From positions 115,704 through 179,703 of the forward strand of contig JAUHZU010000007.1 in the NCBI GenBank assembly GCA_030425705.1: 64,000 bases of DNA, read 5' to 3'. The position numbers and the translations under genes are program-made. The first letter of the stretch is position 1. Each line of letters opens with the position of its first letter. The stretch comes from Phycisphaerae bacterium (GTDB lineage Bacteria > Planctomycetota > Phycisphaerae > Phycisphaerales > Phycisphaeraceae). Positions 34,979 through 42,080 of the stretch are shown in pieces. Under the pieces are notes generated by a model that saw only the letters and a list, made by a program, of their open reading frames with translations, did not search any database and had not been told where the DNA came from.

Positions 34979-35605
34979 TCAGGCCGGGCAACCGCAGCCC
35001 GACGCCTTGTCGGCGTGGCCCCGCGTAAAGCACCGGCAAGCGAGGAGGTTGCCGGTGTGCCCGGCGATCAGCAGGACGCTGCCGAGCATGGTCAGTAGCC
35101 CGCCAGCGGGGAGACCGAGCCTCGCCGCGCCCGTCTCGCTGACGGCCAATGTCGGGCAACACCCGTCAGCGCAGGTAGCGTGTGGCTCGGTGGCGGGAGC
35201 AAGGGGCGCTGAGCCCCCGAGGTTCGCGAGGAACGCGGGGGCCGGGGCCTGGACCAGCGGCCGGTCACTGATGTAGGGCGCGATCAATCCCGCCATCACC
35301 AGCGCGACCCCGCACAGCGCCGCGACTATAACCCAACGCCGACCGTGCCGTCGGTAGCCCCTATAGATCACGAGCAGCGCCAGAGGCAAGACAAGCGCCG
35401 CCAGCACCCAGTGGACCCAGGGGTCGGCCCAGACCGACCCGAGCGTGGGCAGCAGCAGCAGCAGGAACGGCGCGACCAGGCAGTGGATCACACAGGCGAA
35501 CGACGCGGTGATCCCGAGCTTGTCGAGCCAGCCCATACGCTCGCTCGCGATGGGACCTTCCGTGTGGGAGGCGGGGGTCATCAGGTTGGCGGGGTTGGCG
35601 CTCAT
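34979..35605 (-). CDS. MerC-domain membrane protein with Cys/His-rich loop and tail
   Basis: A 208-residue inner-membrane protein. The MerC domain starts at about residue 25: LDKLGITASFACVIHCLVAPFLLLLLP, with the CVIHC metal motif in the first helix. About four helices are visible. A long loop contains HATCADGCCPTL, and the C-terminal tail has ACRCFTRGHAD and GCGCPA, giving ten or so cysteines in total. MerC carries Hg(II) in mercury operons, but no mer gene is here. MerC-domain proteins also occur near zinc-responsive genes. It follows two surface PEP-CTERM genes with 45 nt spacing, so uptake or handling of a soft metal is likely. Confidence 0.82.
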   Translation of the reverse strand: MSANPANLMTPASHTEGPIASERMGWLDKLGITASFACVIHCLVAPFLLLLLPTLGSVWADPWVHWVLAALVLPLALLVIYRGYRRHGRRWVIVAALCGVALVMAGLIAPYISDRPLVQAPAPAFLANLGGSAPLAPATEPHATCADGCCPTLAVSETGAARLGLPAGGLLTMLGSVLLIAGHTGNLLACRCFTRGHADKASGCGCPA

Positions 35606-35650
35606 CGTTGTGACTCGTTGCGATTTCCAAGAACGGGATCAAAGCGCGGC

Positions 35651-36682
35651 TTAGCGTCGGCGACGCCGGGCCAGGCACAGGCCGGTCGCGCCGATCAGCA
35701 GGACGATGGAGCCGGGCTCGGGGACCATTCCTGAAGGCGGGGTGCCATCGCCCCACGCGTCCAGGACGATCTGCAGGTCCGGCTGACCGACCAGGCCGTC
35801 GCCCGATGCGTCACCGTCAACGAGCGATCCCGCGGGCACGCTGTCGCCCCAGTTGGCCAGCAGCACATCGAGGTCGGTGATGCCGACGAACCCGTCGCCG
35901 TCCAGATCGCCGGCGAGCGTGCCGGTGCCGAAGAACGTCTGCTCGATCCAGTCGATCGCGGCAAGCCGCGCGTCGTCGTTAGTCACCGGTCGGTCGCCGT
36001 TGAAGACGATCGCGCCGCCCTCGTCACGCAGGTACGCGGCGTTGAACAGCATGTAGAACGGGTCCGAGTCGTCCAGCCCATCCATGGTCATGGTGAACGA
36101 CGCGAGGTACAGCCCGTCCGCGGCCGGCGACCCGTCGCTGTTGCGGGCCTGGAACGAGACGTGCTTGTGCAGCGTCCCGGTCCCGCTGGTGGTGTCGAGC
36201 GGGATGCCTGCCGGGGCCGTCGATCCGCCCGTGAGCGAGAAGTTCAGCGCACTGGACCGGCGGACGAACAACTCGTCACCGGCCTGGGGGGCACCGAACG
36301 ACACGTCGTCGGCGTAGTCGCCGTCGCCGCCCAGATCGATGCCGTCCCAATAGAGCAGGTTGAACGTGCCGCCCGGGATCGTCATGGTCACGGGTTCAAG
36401 GTTGAGCGTCGCGGACGCAAGCAGTTCGAACCCCGTCGCGGTGGTAAAGCCCGGCGAGGTGGTGCCATAGAACCCCGACTGAACGACCTCCAGATCGCGC
36501 ACGAAAAGTTGAGTTCCCGTTATGACCTGGTCGAGGTCGAAGTCGTAGTGGCCCAGCGCGATCTGCCCGTTGTCGTTGTAGGGCAGCGCATCGACATGGC
36601 CAGGGTCATCGGAGACCGTGATGCCCGCGGCCGGGCACGCCAGCAGCGTCGTCAACACCAAAGTTAGTATCATGGCTCGCAT
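35651..36682 (-). CDS. PEP-CTERM surface protein with dockerin-like repeat (HxH family member 1)
   Basis: A 343-residue exported protein with signal peptide to about residue 20. The domain contains HVDALPYNDNGQIALGHYDF, LLYWDGIDLGG and LHKHVSFQA followed by DGLYLASFTMTMD; its neighbour at 36795 has the same order of motifs. Residues about 258-310 form a pair of dockerin-like Ca2+ loops (DLDGDGFVGITDLDVLLANW and DASGDGLVGQPDLQIVLDAW). The C terminus is a PEP-CTERM signal: VPEPGS, hydrophobic helix, RRRRR. From memory, cyanobacterial all3515, repressed by Zur, has similar features. Likely role: surface metal binding. Confidence 0.82.
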   Translation of the reverse strand: MRAMILTLVLTTLLACPAAGITVSDDPGHVDALPYNDNGQIALGHYDFDLDQVITGTQLFVRDLEVVQSGFYGTTSPGFTTATGFELLASATLNLEPVTMTIPGGTFNLLYWDGIDLGGDGDYADDVSFGAPQAGDELFVRRSSALNFSLTGGSTAPAGIPLDTTSGTGTLHKHVSFQARNSDGSPAADGLYLASFTMTMDGLDDSDPFYMLFNAAYLRDEGGAIVFNGDRPVTNDDARLAAIDWIEQTFFGTGTLAGDLDGDGFVGITDLDVLLANWGDSVPAGSLVDGDASGDGLVGQPDLQIVLDAWGDGTPPSGMVPEPGSIVLLIGATGLCLARRRRR

Positions 36683-36727
36683 GGGTCGCTTCCCAATCCG
36701 GCTGCGGGATTCGCAGTGTCGCGTGGT

Positions 36728-36761
36728 AAAAAGGGAGGAGCGGGGCTTTCACCCGCCCCGC
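36728..36761 (-). terminator. Hairpin with T-tract between the two PEP-CTERM genes
   Basis: On the minus strand GCGGGGC and GCCCCGC form a 7-bp stem with an 8-nt loop, followed a few bases later by TTTTT. It may end, or only attenuate, transcription from the promoter at 38434, leaving the downstream PEP-CTERM and MerC genes at lower expression. Confidence 0.55.
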
Positions 36762-36794
36762 CCGGTGAAACGTGGCGGAAGCTCAATGCTGGCG

Positions 36795-37580
36795 TTATCG
36801 ACGTCGGCGAGTGAGCAGCAGGCTCGCCAGACCCAGCAGCGCCAGCGAGCCGGGCTCGGGCACGATCTGCGTCTCGACGTATCCCTCGGCCGACTCGATC
36901 GCCAGTTCGAGCTGCTCGTCGGTGAAGTCGCTGCCGCCCCAGCCCAACAGCAGGTAGAGCGGGTCGCTCTCAAGAGAGCCGGCCGAGGCCGAAAGCGAGA
37001 TGAGGTACACACCCGTGGCGGCCGTCGCATCGTCAGCGTCGAGGAAGAACTCGAGGTGGTCGTGGGCGGTGCCGTCCGCGCCGCTGATCCAGGGCGACAC
37101 GGTTCCTGAAGGCGCAGTCGCCGATCCGTCGAGGTCGATTTCAGAACCGAACACCCCCTCGATCACCACGCCGTTAGGCATCGCCGTGGTGAAGGCGACC
37201 GGGCCCGTGCCGTCCCAGTACGCCGCGTTGCCGCCGAGCACTGGGATCACGTTGGCCGACACGTTGAGTTGGGTATTGGCGGGGAAGACAAAGCTGATGC
37301 CGTCAGGGTCGCTGCCCGCGCTGCCATCGGTGGCCCAGCCCGGCTCATCGATCCCGGGCATGCCGGTGCCTTCCCAGTTGCCTTCAAGCTCCGCGATCGC
37401 GAGCGCGATCGGGCCGGCTTCCACTACTTCGCCGGTCCCGCCATCAAAGTCGTACAACCCGAACGACAGCCCGCCGCTGCCGTTGTCGTAGATCATCAGG
37501 TCGCCTTCCTCGTGGGCCAGTGCGAGCGGGCAGGCCGCGAGCGCAGCGGCAAGGGCGGACGTGGTCATCAGCGATCTCAT
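36795..37580 (-). CDS. PEP-CTERM surface protein (HxH family member 2)
   Basis: A 261-residue exported protein with signal peptide ending near LALA-HEEGD. Motifs parallel the neighbour at 35651: IYDNGSGGLSFGLYDFDGG, AAYWDGTG, TAHDHLEFFLDADDA (HDH), then GVYLISLSASAGSLESDPLY. The PEP-CTERM end is VPEPGSLALLGLASLLLTRRRR; exosortase-type processing removes it. The acidic, His-containing mature part suits metal or Ca2+ binding. The inner ATG at 37580 has GGAG 9 nt upstream; a much longer open frame above it overlaps the prepilin gene. Confidence 0.85.
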   Translation of the reverse strand: MRSLMTTSALAAALAACPLALAHEEGDLMIYDNGSGGLSFGLYDFDGGTGEVVEAGPIALAIAELEGNWEGTGMPGIDEPGWATDGSAGSDPDGISFVFPANTQLNVSANVIPVLGGNAAYWDGTGPVAFTTAMPNGVVIEGVFGSEIDLDGSATAPSGTVSPWISGADGTAHDHLEFFLDADDATAATGVYLISLSASAGSLESDPLYLLLGWGGSDFTDEQLELAIESAEGYVETQIVPEPGSLALLGLASLLLTRRRR

Positions 37581-37618
37581 ATCTCTTCTCCAATAAGGTG
37601 GAACAAAAAAGAACGTGG

Positions 37619-38395
37619 TTAGTCGGTCGGGCCCGCCTCGGGGTCGAAACGGTTTTGGGTCTCGCTCTGGTAGAGGTCGCCGAAGGCCAGCGCCTGGGCG
37701 TGGCCGTCGAGGAAGCCCCAGTTCGCGACGCCGGCGAAGTCGCGGGCCGGGCCGCGGACCGCGTGGAGCTCGACCTGTTGCCCCGCGAGGTCGGCGACGA
37801 CCGGCCCGCCCGTCCCGAACAGGTCCCACTCCTCCGGGTGGGGGTGGTCGGCCCCGGCGAACTCGCCCTCGGTCGCCATGGGCAGGAAGTGCACCAACTC
37901 GGTCGGCGAACGCTTCGACAGGACGCGGTCCAGCCGGTCCCACGCGGGCCCGCCCCACGGGTTGGTCCCGTTGAGCTTGACGTCGGTGAGGAAGCTGTTG
38001 ATGCCGTAGCTGGTCTGGCGGTAGACGGCCCCCGGGGTGTTGGGCACCGGCTCTCCTCCGGGCCAGTGCGGGCTGTCATCAAGGGGCGACCGCAAGATCA
38101 GCTCGGTCTGGTAGTACTCGCGCAGCGACGCCACCCAGGCGATCTGTGGGTTGGTCGGCGCGACGCCGTGCGGGAGCCCGGCGTTCACCAGAAAGCCCTT
38201 GTTGTCGGTCATGTAGGCCTGGTGGGCCGTCTCCATCTGCCGGAGACTGGCCAGGTCCTGGGCGGCCTGGGCCGACCGCCGCGCCTGGCCCAGCGCGGGC
38301 AAAAGGATGCCAATCAGCAGCGCGATGATGGAGATCACCACGAGCAGTTCGATGAGCGTGAAGCCGGGGCGGATTGGATGGGAATGCGGTCTCAT
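37619..38395 (-). CDS. Prepilin-like protein (type II secretion/DUF1559-type)
   Basis: A 258-residue protein with a type IV prepilin leader: RPGFTLIELLVVISIIALLIG at residues 9-29, cleaved after Gly. The globular part contains YMTDNKGFLVNAGLPHG and ends with NWGFLDGHAQALAFGDLY, the H-rich 'DGH' tail typical of planctomycete prepilin-like proteins. It is the first gene behind a Fur/Zur-type controlled promoter and is followed after 38 nt by a PEP-CTERM gene, so it may present or export the surface proteins under metal limitation. The ATG is only about 10 nt from the predicted start site, so its mRNA is nearly leaderless. Confidence 0.85.
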   Translation of the reverse strand: MRPHSHPIRPGFTLIELLVVISIIALLIGILLPALGQARRSAQAAQDLASLRQMETAHQAYMTDNKGFLVNAGLPHGVAPTNPQIAWVASLREYYQTELILRSPLDDSPHWPGGEPVPNTPGAVYRQTSYGINSFLTDVKLNGTNPWGGPAWDRLDRVLSKRSPTELVHFLPMATEGEFAGADHPHPEEWDLFGTGGPVVADLAGQQVELHAVRGPARDFAGVANWGFLDGHAQALAFGDLYQSETQNRFDPEAGPTD

Positions 38396-38400
38396 ATGTT

Positions 38401-38439
38401 AATGATAAATCATTATCATACAATGATCCGGGATGTCAA
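38401..38439 (-). promoter_or_regulatory. Promoter overlapped by a Fur/Zur-type operator
   Basis: On the minus strand a perfect TTGACA (38434-38439) and GATAAT (38412-38417) are 16 bp apart. The stretch 38401-38427 is strongly AT-rich and contains alternating AATGAT/ATCATT half-sites: AATGAT-AA-ATCATT at 38401-38414 and TGATAA-ATCA-TTATCA at 38403-38418. These closely resemble the Fur-family box (GATAATGAT-type, 7-1-7 TGATAAT/ATTATCA). The operator covers the -10 and start site, as expected for a repressor. Fur versus Zur cannot be decided from the site. Confidence 0.75.
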
Positions 38440-38495
38440 GCCCGAACGGCAAAGAAAACCGCGCGCAGTCAACGAGTGTTTGGAGGAGCGAACGC

Positions 38496-39872
38496 CTACC
38501 GCCGGCGGGTTTCAGCCGATGCCAGCGGCAAGGCGAACCCGCCTAGGGCCGCCCCCAGACGCAGCGCATCCGCACGGGGAGCATGCCCATCGGGCAGCGG
38601 TGAGGCCGGCAGAGGCCCCCGGGTAGACGGGTCTGCCTGGCGCCCACTCTTATCCTGAGCATCACGGCCGGCCTTCCCTTCGGTCTCGACTTCGGCGACC
38701 TGGGACGGGTCCACGTCATCCGTCTCGATGTCACCCACCTCGCGGCCTGTCGGATGGCCGGCATTCTCGGCCGACACCGCGGGATCAGCGTCGCGGTTAT
38801 TCGCGTTTCGCTCGGTCGCCCGCGTGCTGCTTTCGCCGGCTTCCTGCGGCTCGCGTGCTGGCTCGGCTTTGCCATCGGTACCGGGCGTTGCGTAACGCTG
38901 CGACCCCGCTGGTTCGGGTGCCGTGGGGTTAGCCGAGCGATCTATCCGTGTTGTATTCGCTTTGCCATCGCCCGCGTCTGACGGCTTGACCTCGGGCAAC
39001 ACCGACGAGGCAAGGGGTGTGGTCCCTGCGAAGAAGACGGCCACCAGGTCACGTGGGGCCTGCGTATTCACCACCGCGGCACGCTCGTTGAACGCGCCGC
39101 CGAGCACCGCGATGTCGTGCTCGCTGAGCACACGACTGTACGCGCGAAACTCGTCGATGTACCCGGTGAACGGGTCGGTCGCGCTGCCGGTCCCGTCGGG
39201 GTAGCGCGTGTCGCCGCCGTTGCCGACGTTGATGTCCCCACTATGGGACCAGAGCTGCGAGCCCTCACCGCTGCCGAACCGAACACCATCGAGGTAGCCA
39301 TGAAACGCGCCGTCGGTGACGGTCGCGCCGCCATCGAGCACGAGCGTGACGTGGTGCCACCGCCCCGACTGCACGGCGTCCGTGGACAGCCAGGTGCCGG
39401 ACCAGTTGCTCTCGGCCCGGTTCCACCCGCCGACGTATAGTCGGCCGTCTTCGAGGTAGATGTTCAGTCCGCGCGTGCCCGCGCCTTCTTCGTAAAGCAT
39501 CTGCCGGCCCGGCGCGTCGACGTCCTCGGCATAGAACCACATCGCGATCGTCCGCTGGCCCATCGTCGACAGGTTAAAGTCGGCGTGGTTGGTGATGGAG
39601 GCCTCTCCGCCGTGAAAGTACCCCGCGCTGCCGAACGCACCGAACGACGATACGCCCGCGAGCCCGGTGAGCGAACCGGGGTGCGCCGCGGCGCTGCCGG
39701 ATTGGTCGCTCAGGGTCAGCGAGCCGGCGTCTTCGAACTGCCAGTAGGTGTCGAGCGCACTGACCAGGTCCGCGGTCAGCGCCGCCGACGGGGCGGTCGC
39801 GGACCACAGCACACGGGGCTCGAGGGGCTCGAGCCCGGACCCCGGCCGGACTGGTTGGGGCGAGTATGGCAT
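38496..39872 (-). CDS. LEPR-motif LamG-domain surface protein with long disordered tail
   Basis: A 458-residue protein. GLEPLEPRVLWSATAPS at about residues 14-30 is the planctomycete LEPR N-terminal motif (consensus LEPRxLLSA), thought to mark exported or surface proteins. Residues about 45-265 are a LamG/concanavalin-like domain: TYWQFEDAGSLTLSDQSG, then RTIAMWFYAEDVDAPG, WHHVTLVLDGG and YIDEFRAYSRVLSEHDI. The next about 150 residues are hydrophilic and disordered, rich in Asp, Glu, Arg and Ala. The end, a hydrophobic stretch (LRLGAALGGFALPLASAE) then TRRR, resembles a sorting tail without a PEP motif. I prefer the ATG at 39872 to a TTG 42 nt upstream. Confidence 0.75.
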   Translation of the reverse strand: MPYSPQPVRPGSGLEPLEPRVLWSATAPSAALTADLVSALDTYWQFEDAGSLTLSDQSGSAAAHPGSLTGLAGVSSFGAFGSAGYFHGGEASITNHADFNLSTMGQRTIAMWFYAEDVDAPGRQMLYEEGAGTRGLNIYLEDGRLYVGGWNRAESNWSGTWLSTDAVQSGRWHHVTLVLDGGATVTDGAFHGYLDGVRFGSGEGSQLWSHSGDINVGNGGDTRYPDGTGSATDPFTGYIDEFRAYSRVLSEHDIAVLGGAFNERAAVVNTQAPRDLVAVFFAGTTPLASSVLPEVKPSDAGDGKANTTRIDRSANPTAPEPAGSQRYATPGTDGKAEPAREPQEAGESSTRATERNANNRDADPAVSAENAGHPTGREVGDIETDDVDPSQVAEVETEGKAGRDAQDKSGRQADPSTRGPLPASPLPDGHAPRADALRLGAALGGFALPLASAETRRR

Positions 39873-40037
39873 CACTGTCGATCCGCATCCGCGCGATCGG
39901 CCTACCGCTATCAACGGATCGATGCCAAGCCCGATCCAGCCGGAAACCCGTCCCGCGCGTTAAGCAGGAGGGATCGTGCCGGCTGGGGCAGGGCGGGGTG
40001 GGGTTGTAAGGAGTGAACCACCGGCTGAGCTGACGGC

Positions 40038-40358
40038 TCAGGCGTCCGGCGAGGTGGACTTTGCAGCCGCCTCGGATTCTTCAGACTGCGCGGCGTCTTC
40101 GAGCTCGGCGAGGCGCTCGATATGCTTGGCGTTGTCCCGGCCGTACTTGAAGACGACCATCTGGCACGGCTTGCACCGCCAGGCCAGCAGCCGGTTGGTG
40201 CGCATCACCGCGTGGGTGCCCGGCAGGTCCTCGGCGAACGCCCCGGCCGCGTTGCCGTCGCCCCGGATAAAGTGCAGCCCGTCGGAGATGGGCAGGTAGC
40301 CGTCCTGCATCAGGGTCTTGCAGGCCGGGCAGCGGAGGGCGTCGTGGGGGGTGCTCAT
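40038..40358 (-). CDS. Zinc-ribbon protein (DUF6487-like)
   Basis: A 106-residue protein: CPACKTLMQDGYLP at residues 9-22 and RCKPCQMVVFKYGRD near residue 62 give two CxxC pairs. The middle contains an ordinary beta-rich part with LHFIRGDG; the C terminus is acidic and disordered. From memory this fits small planctomycete zinc-ribbon proteins (DUF6487). It is the last gene behind the SDR gene with 85 nt spacing; whether it belongs to that operon is unclear. Confidence 0.65.
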   Translation of the reverse strand: MSTPHDALRCPACKTLMQDGYLPISDGLHFIRGDGNAAGAFAEDLPGTHAVMRTNRLLAWRCKPCQMVVFKYGRDNAKHIERLAELEDAAQSEESEAAAKSTSPDA

Positions 40359-40443
40359 GCGGCGGCTCCGATAGGGTGCTCGGCGGTCGGGTCGATAGGA
40401 ACCGCCAGTGTAACACCCGCCCGGGGGCAGACACAGCTTGGCG

Positions 40444-41358
40444 TCAGATCACACGGTCGTTGCCGCCGTCGATCGGGATCTGGGCACCGGTCGTCGCGGC
40501 GAAGACCGGCCCCGCCACGGTGCTGACCATGCCCGCGACTTGGGCCGAGGTGATCTCGTGCTTGAGCAGGTTCTTGGTCTTGTAGTCCTCGACCGACATG
40601 CCGTAGCGGGCAGCGGACTTGGCGAGGGCCTCGGGCGTCCAGAGCTCGGTGTCGAAGACCGCGTCGGGGTGGATCGTGTTGACCCGCACGCGGTGGGGGG
40701 CCAGCTCAAGGGCCGCAACACGGGCGAGCTGGGTGACGCCGGCCTTGCTGACCGAGTAAGCCGACGCGCCGGGCCCGGGCGCTGCGACGTTGCGCGAGCC
40801 GACAACGATGATCGACGCGGCGAGACCGTGCTTGAGGTAGGGGATCGTGTGCTTGAACAGCCGCTGGGTAGCGGTGAGGTTGATGGCGATATGCCGGTCC
40901 CATGTCTCGCCCAACTCGTCGATCATCTCGCCGGAGCGGAAGATGCCGGCGTTGGCGACGACGATGTCCAGCCCGCCGTAGCGTGCAACAATACCCTCGA
41001 TGGCCGATTGGATCGCGGACTCGTCGGTCACGTCACAGACCTGCCCCGACAGGCCGGGCGCATCGAGCGCCTGCGTAATCGCCGGGTTGATATCCAGCCC
41101 GACCACGACGGCGCCGTCGGCGTGCAGGCGTTGCGCCGTCGCTCGGCCGATCCCGCCGGCCGAACCGGTCACTACTGCGACCTTCCCGAAGTGCGGACGG
41201 CCCGGGTCTTCGCACGCGATCGGCCCCAGCGCCTTGCGGGCCTCGGCGACCGCTAACAGTGTCTCCCGGCCCTGTGTTGCGGCCTGACCAGCGGGTAACG
41301 CGCCGGCTTCAGCGGCTCGGGAAAGCACAACCTCCAGTTGCGGGCAGTCGCCGCTCAT
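40444..41358 (-). CDS. Short-chain dehydrogenase resembling the SDR half of aldolase/SDR fusions
   Basis: A 304-residue NAD(P)-dependent dehydrogenase. After about 55 linker-like residues comes the Rossmann motif GKVAVVTGSAGGIGRA, then VANAGIF, catalytic VVGSRNV and YSVSKAG. The stretch HPDAVFDTELWTPEAL and YKTKNLLKHEITSAQVA is typical of the C-terminal half of bifunctional class II aldolase/SDR proteins (RhaD-ADH type); no aldolase domain precedes it here. The ATG overlaps the stop of the epimerase-like gene (ATGA). It probably oxidises or reduces a hydroxyl of a sugar phosphate or its acid. Confidence 0.82.
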   Translation of the reverse strand: MSGDCPQLEVVLSRAAEAGALPAGQAATQGRETLLAVAEARKALGPIACEDPGRPHFGKVAVVTGSAGGIGRATAQRLHADGAVVVGLDINPAITQALDAPGLSGQVCDVTDESAIQSAIEGIVARYGGLDIVVANAGIFRSGEMIDELGETWDRHIAINLTATQRLFKHTIPYLKHGLAASIIVVGSRNVAAPGPGASAYSVSKAGVTQLARVAALELAPHRVRVNTIHPDAVFDTELWTPEALAKSAARYGMSVEDYKTKNLLKHEITSAQVAGMVSTVAGPVFAATTGAQIPIDGGNDRVI

Positions 41359-42080
41359 GCGTGGCCTCGTGTTCGGTGGGGGTGGATCGCTTCGTGCATC
41401 CGTCGGAGGTTCTCGGCCGCGTCGGTGCCATCAAACACCGCGCTGCCGGTCACGGTGAAGTCCGGGCCCATCGCGGCGACTTCGCCGATGTTCGATGTCT
41501 TGATCCCGCCATCGATACAGACCAGCAACCCGGGCTTCCATGCCCGGAGCTGCGCGATCTTGTCGGGGATCGTATCGAAGAACGTTTCTTTGCCGGTGTC
41601 CGGGCCGACCGCGAGGAGCACGGCGTAGTCGATCGCGTCGAGGTGCGGGCGGATCGAATCGAGCGGCGTTTGCGGGTTGAGCGAGACGCCACGCAGGATC
41701 GGTTCGCCGGGCCGGTGCGTGTTCTCCGCGTTGCCGATCTGCGCCAGGACCGCACCGATATCGCCCGCCTCTTCGACCGCGAAGGAGATCATGTCCGCGC
41801 CGGCCTGGGCGAACGCATCGATGTGCCGGCCCGGGTCCTGCACCAGCAGGTGGACGTCGTGAAGCAGGTCCGAGCGATACCCGGCCAGGATCGGCGCCCC
41901 GGCGGTGAGCTTCGGCCAGACCCGGCCGTCCATCACGTCCAGGTGGAGCATCGGCACGCCGGCGTCCTGAAGCACCTCGACCTCGCCGGCCAGGGACATC
42001 AGGTCCGCGGTCAACAGCCCGACGCTCAGCGGCGTCTTGGCGTCACGGATCATCCTGGAAAGGGTTGCGCTGCGGTCCAT
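41355..42080 (-). CDS. Ribulose-phosphate 3-epimerase-like protein with altered phosphate loop
   Basis: A 241-residue TIM-barrel of the RPE family. Metal/catalytic motifs are kept: MLHLDVMDGRVWP (His and Asp), DVHLLV (His) and CIDGGIKTSNIGE (Asp). TGSAVFDG near the end matches the family's GSA(I/V)F. However, the usual flexible phosphate-binding segment, MSVNPGFGGQ in E. coli, reads LAVGPDTGKETF here, so the substrate or the way phosphate is held likely differs. Its ATG overlaps the lsrF-like stop (TGATG) and its stop overlaps the SDR start. A role in epimerising a specialised sugar phosphate is inferred. Confidence 0.82.
   Translation of the reverse strand: MDRSATLSRMIRDAKTPLSVGLLTADLMSLAGEVEVLQDAGVPMLHLDVMDGRVWPKLTAGAPILAGYRSDLLHDVHLLVQDPGRHIDAFAQAGADMISFAVEEAGDIGAVLAQIGNAENTHRPGEPILRGVSLNPQTPLDSIRPHLDAIDYAVLLAVGPDTGKETFFDTIPDKIAQLRAWKPGLLVCIDGGIKTSNIGEVAAMGPDFTVTGSAVFDGTDAAENLRRMHEAIHPHRTRGHA

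Noticed and set aside
34979..35605. Possible mercury-resistance operon because of the MerC domain
   Set aside because: No merR, merA, merT or merP is present, and the neighbours are surface proteins behind a Fur/Zur-type site. A general metal role is the better reading.
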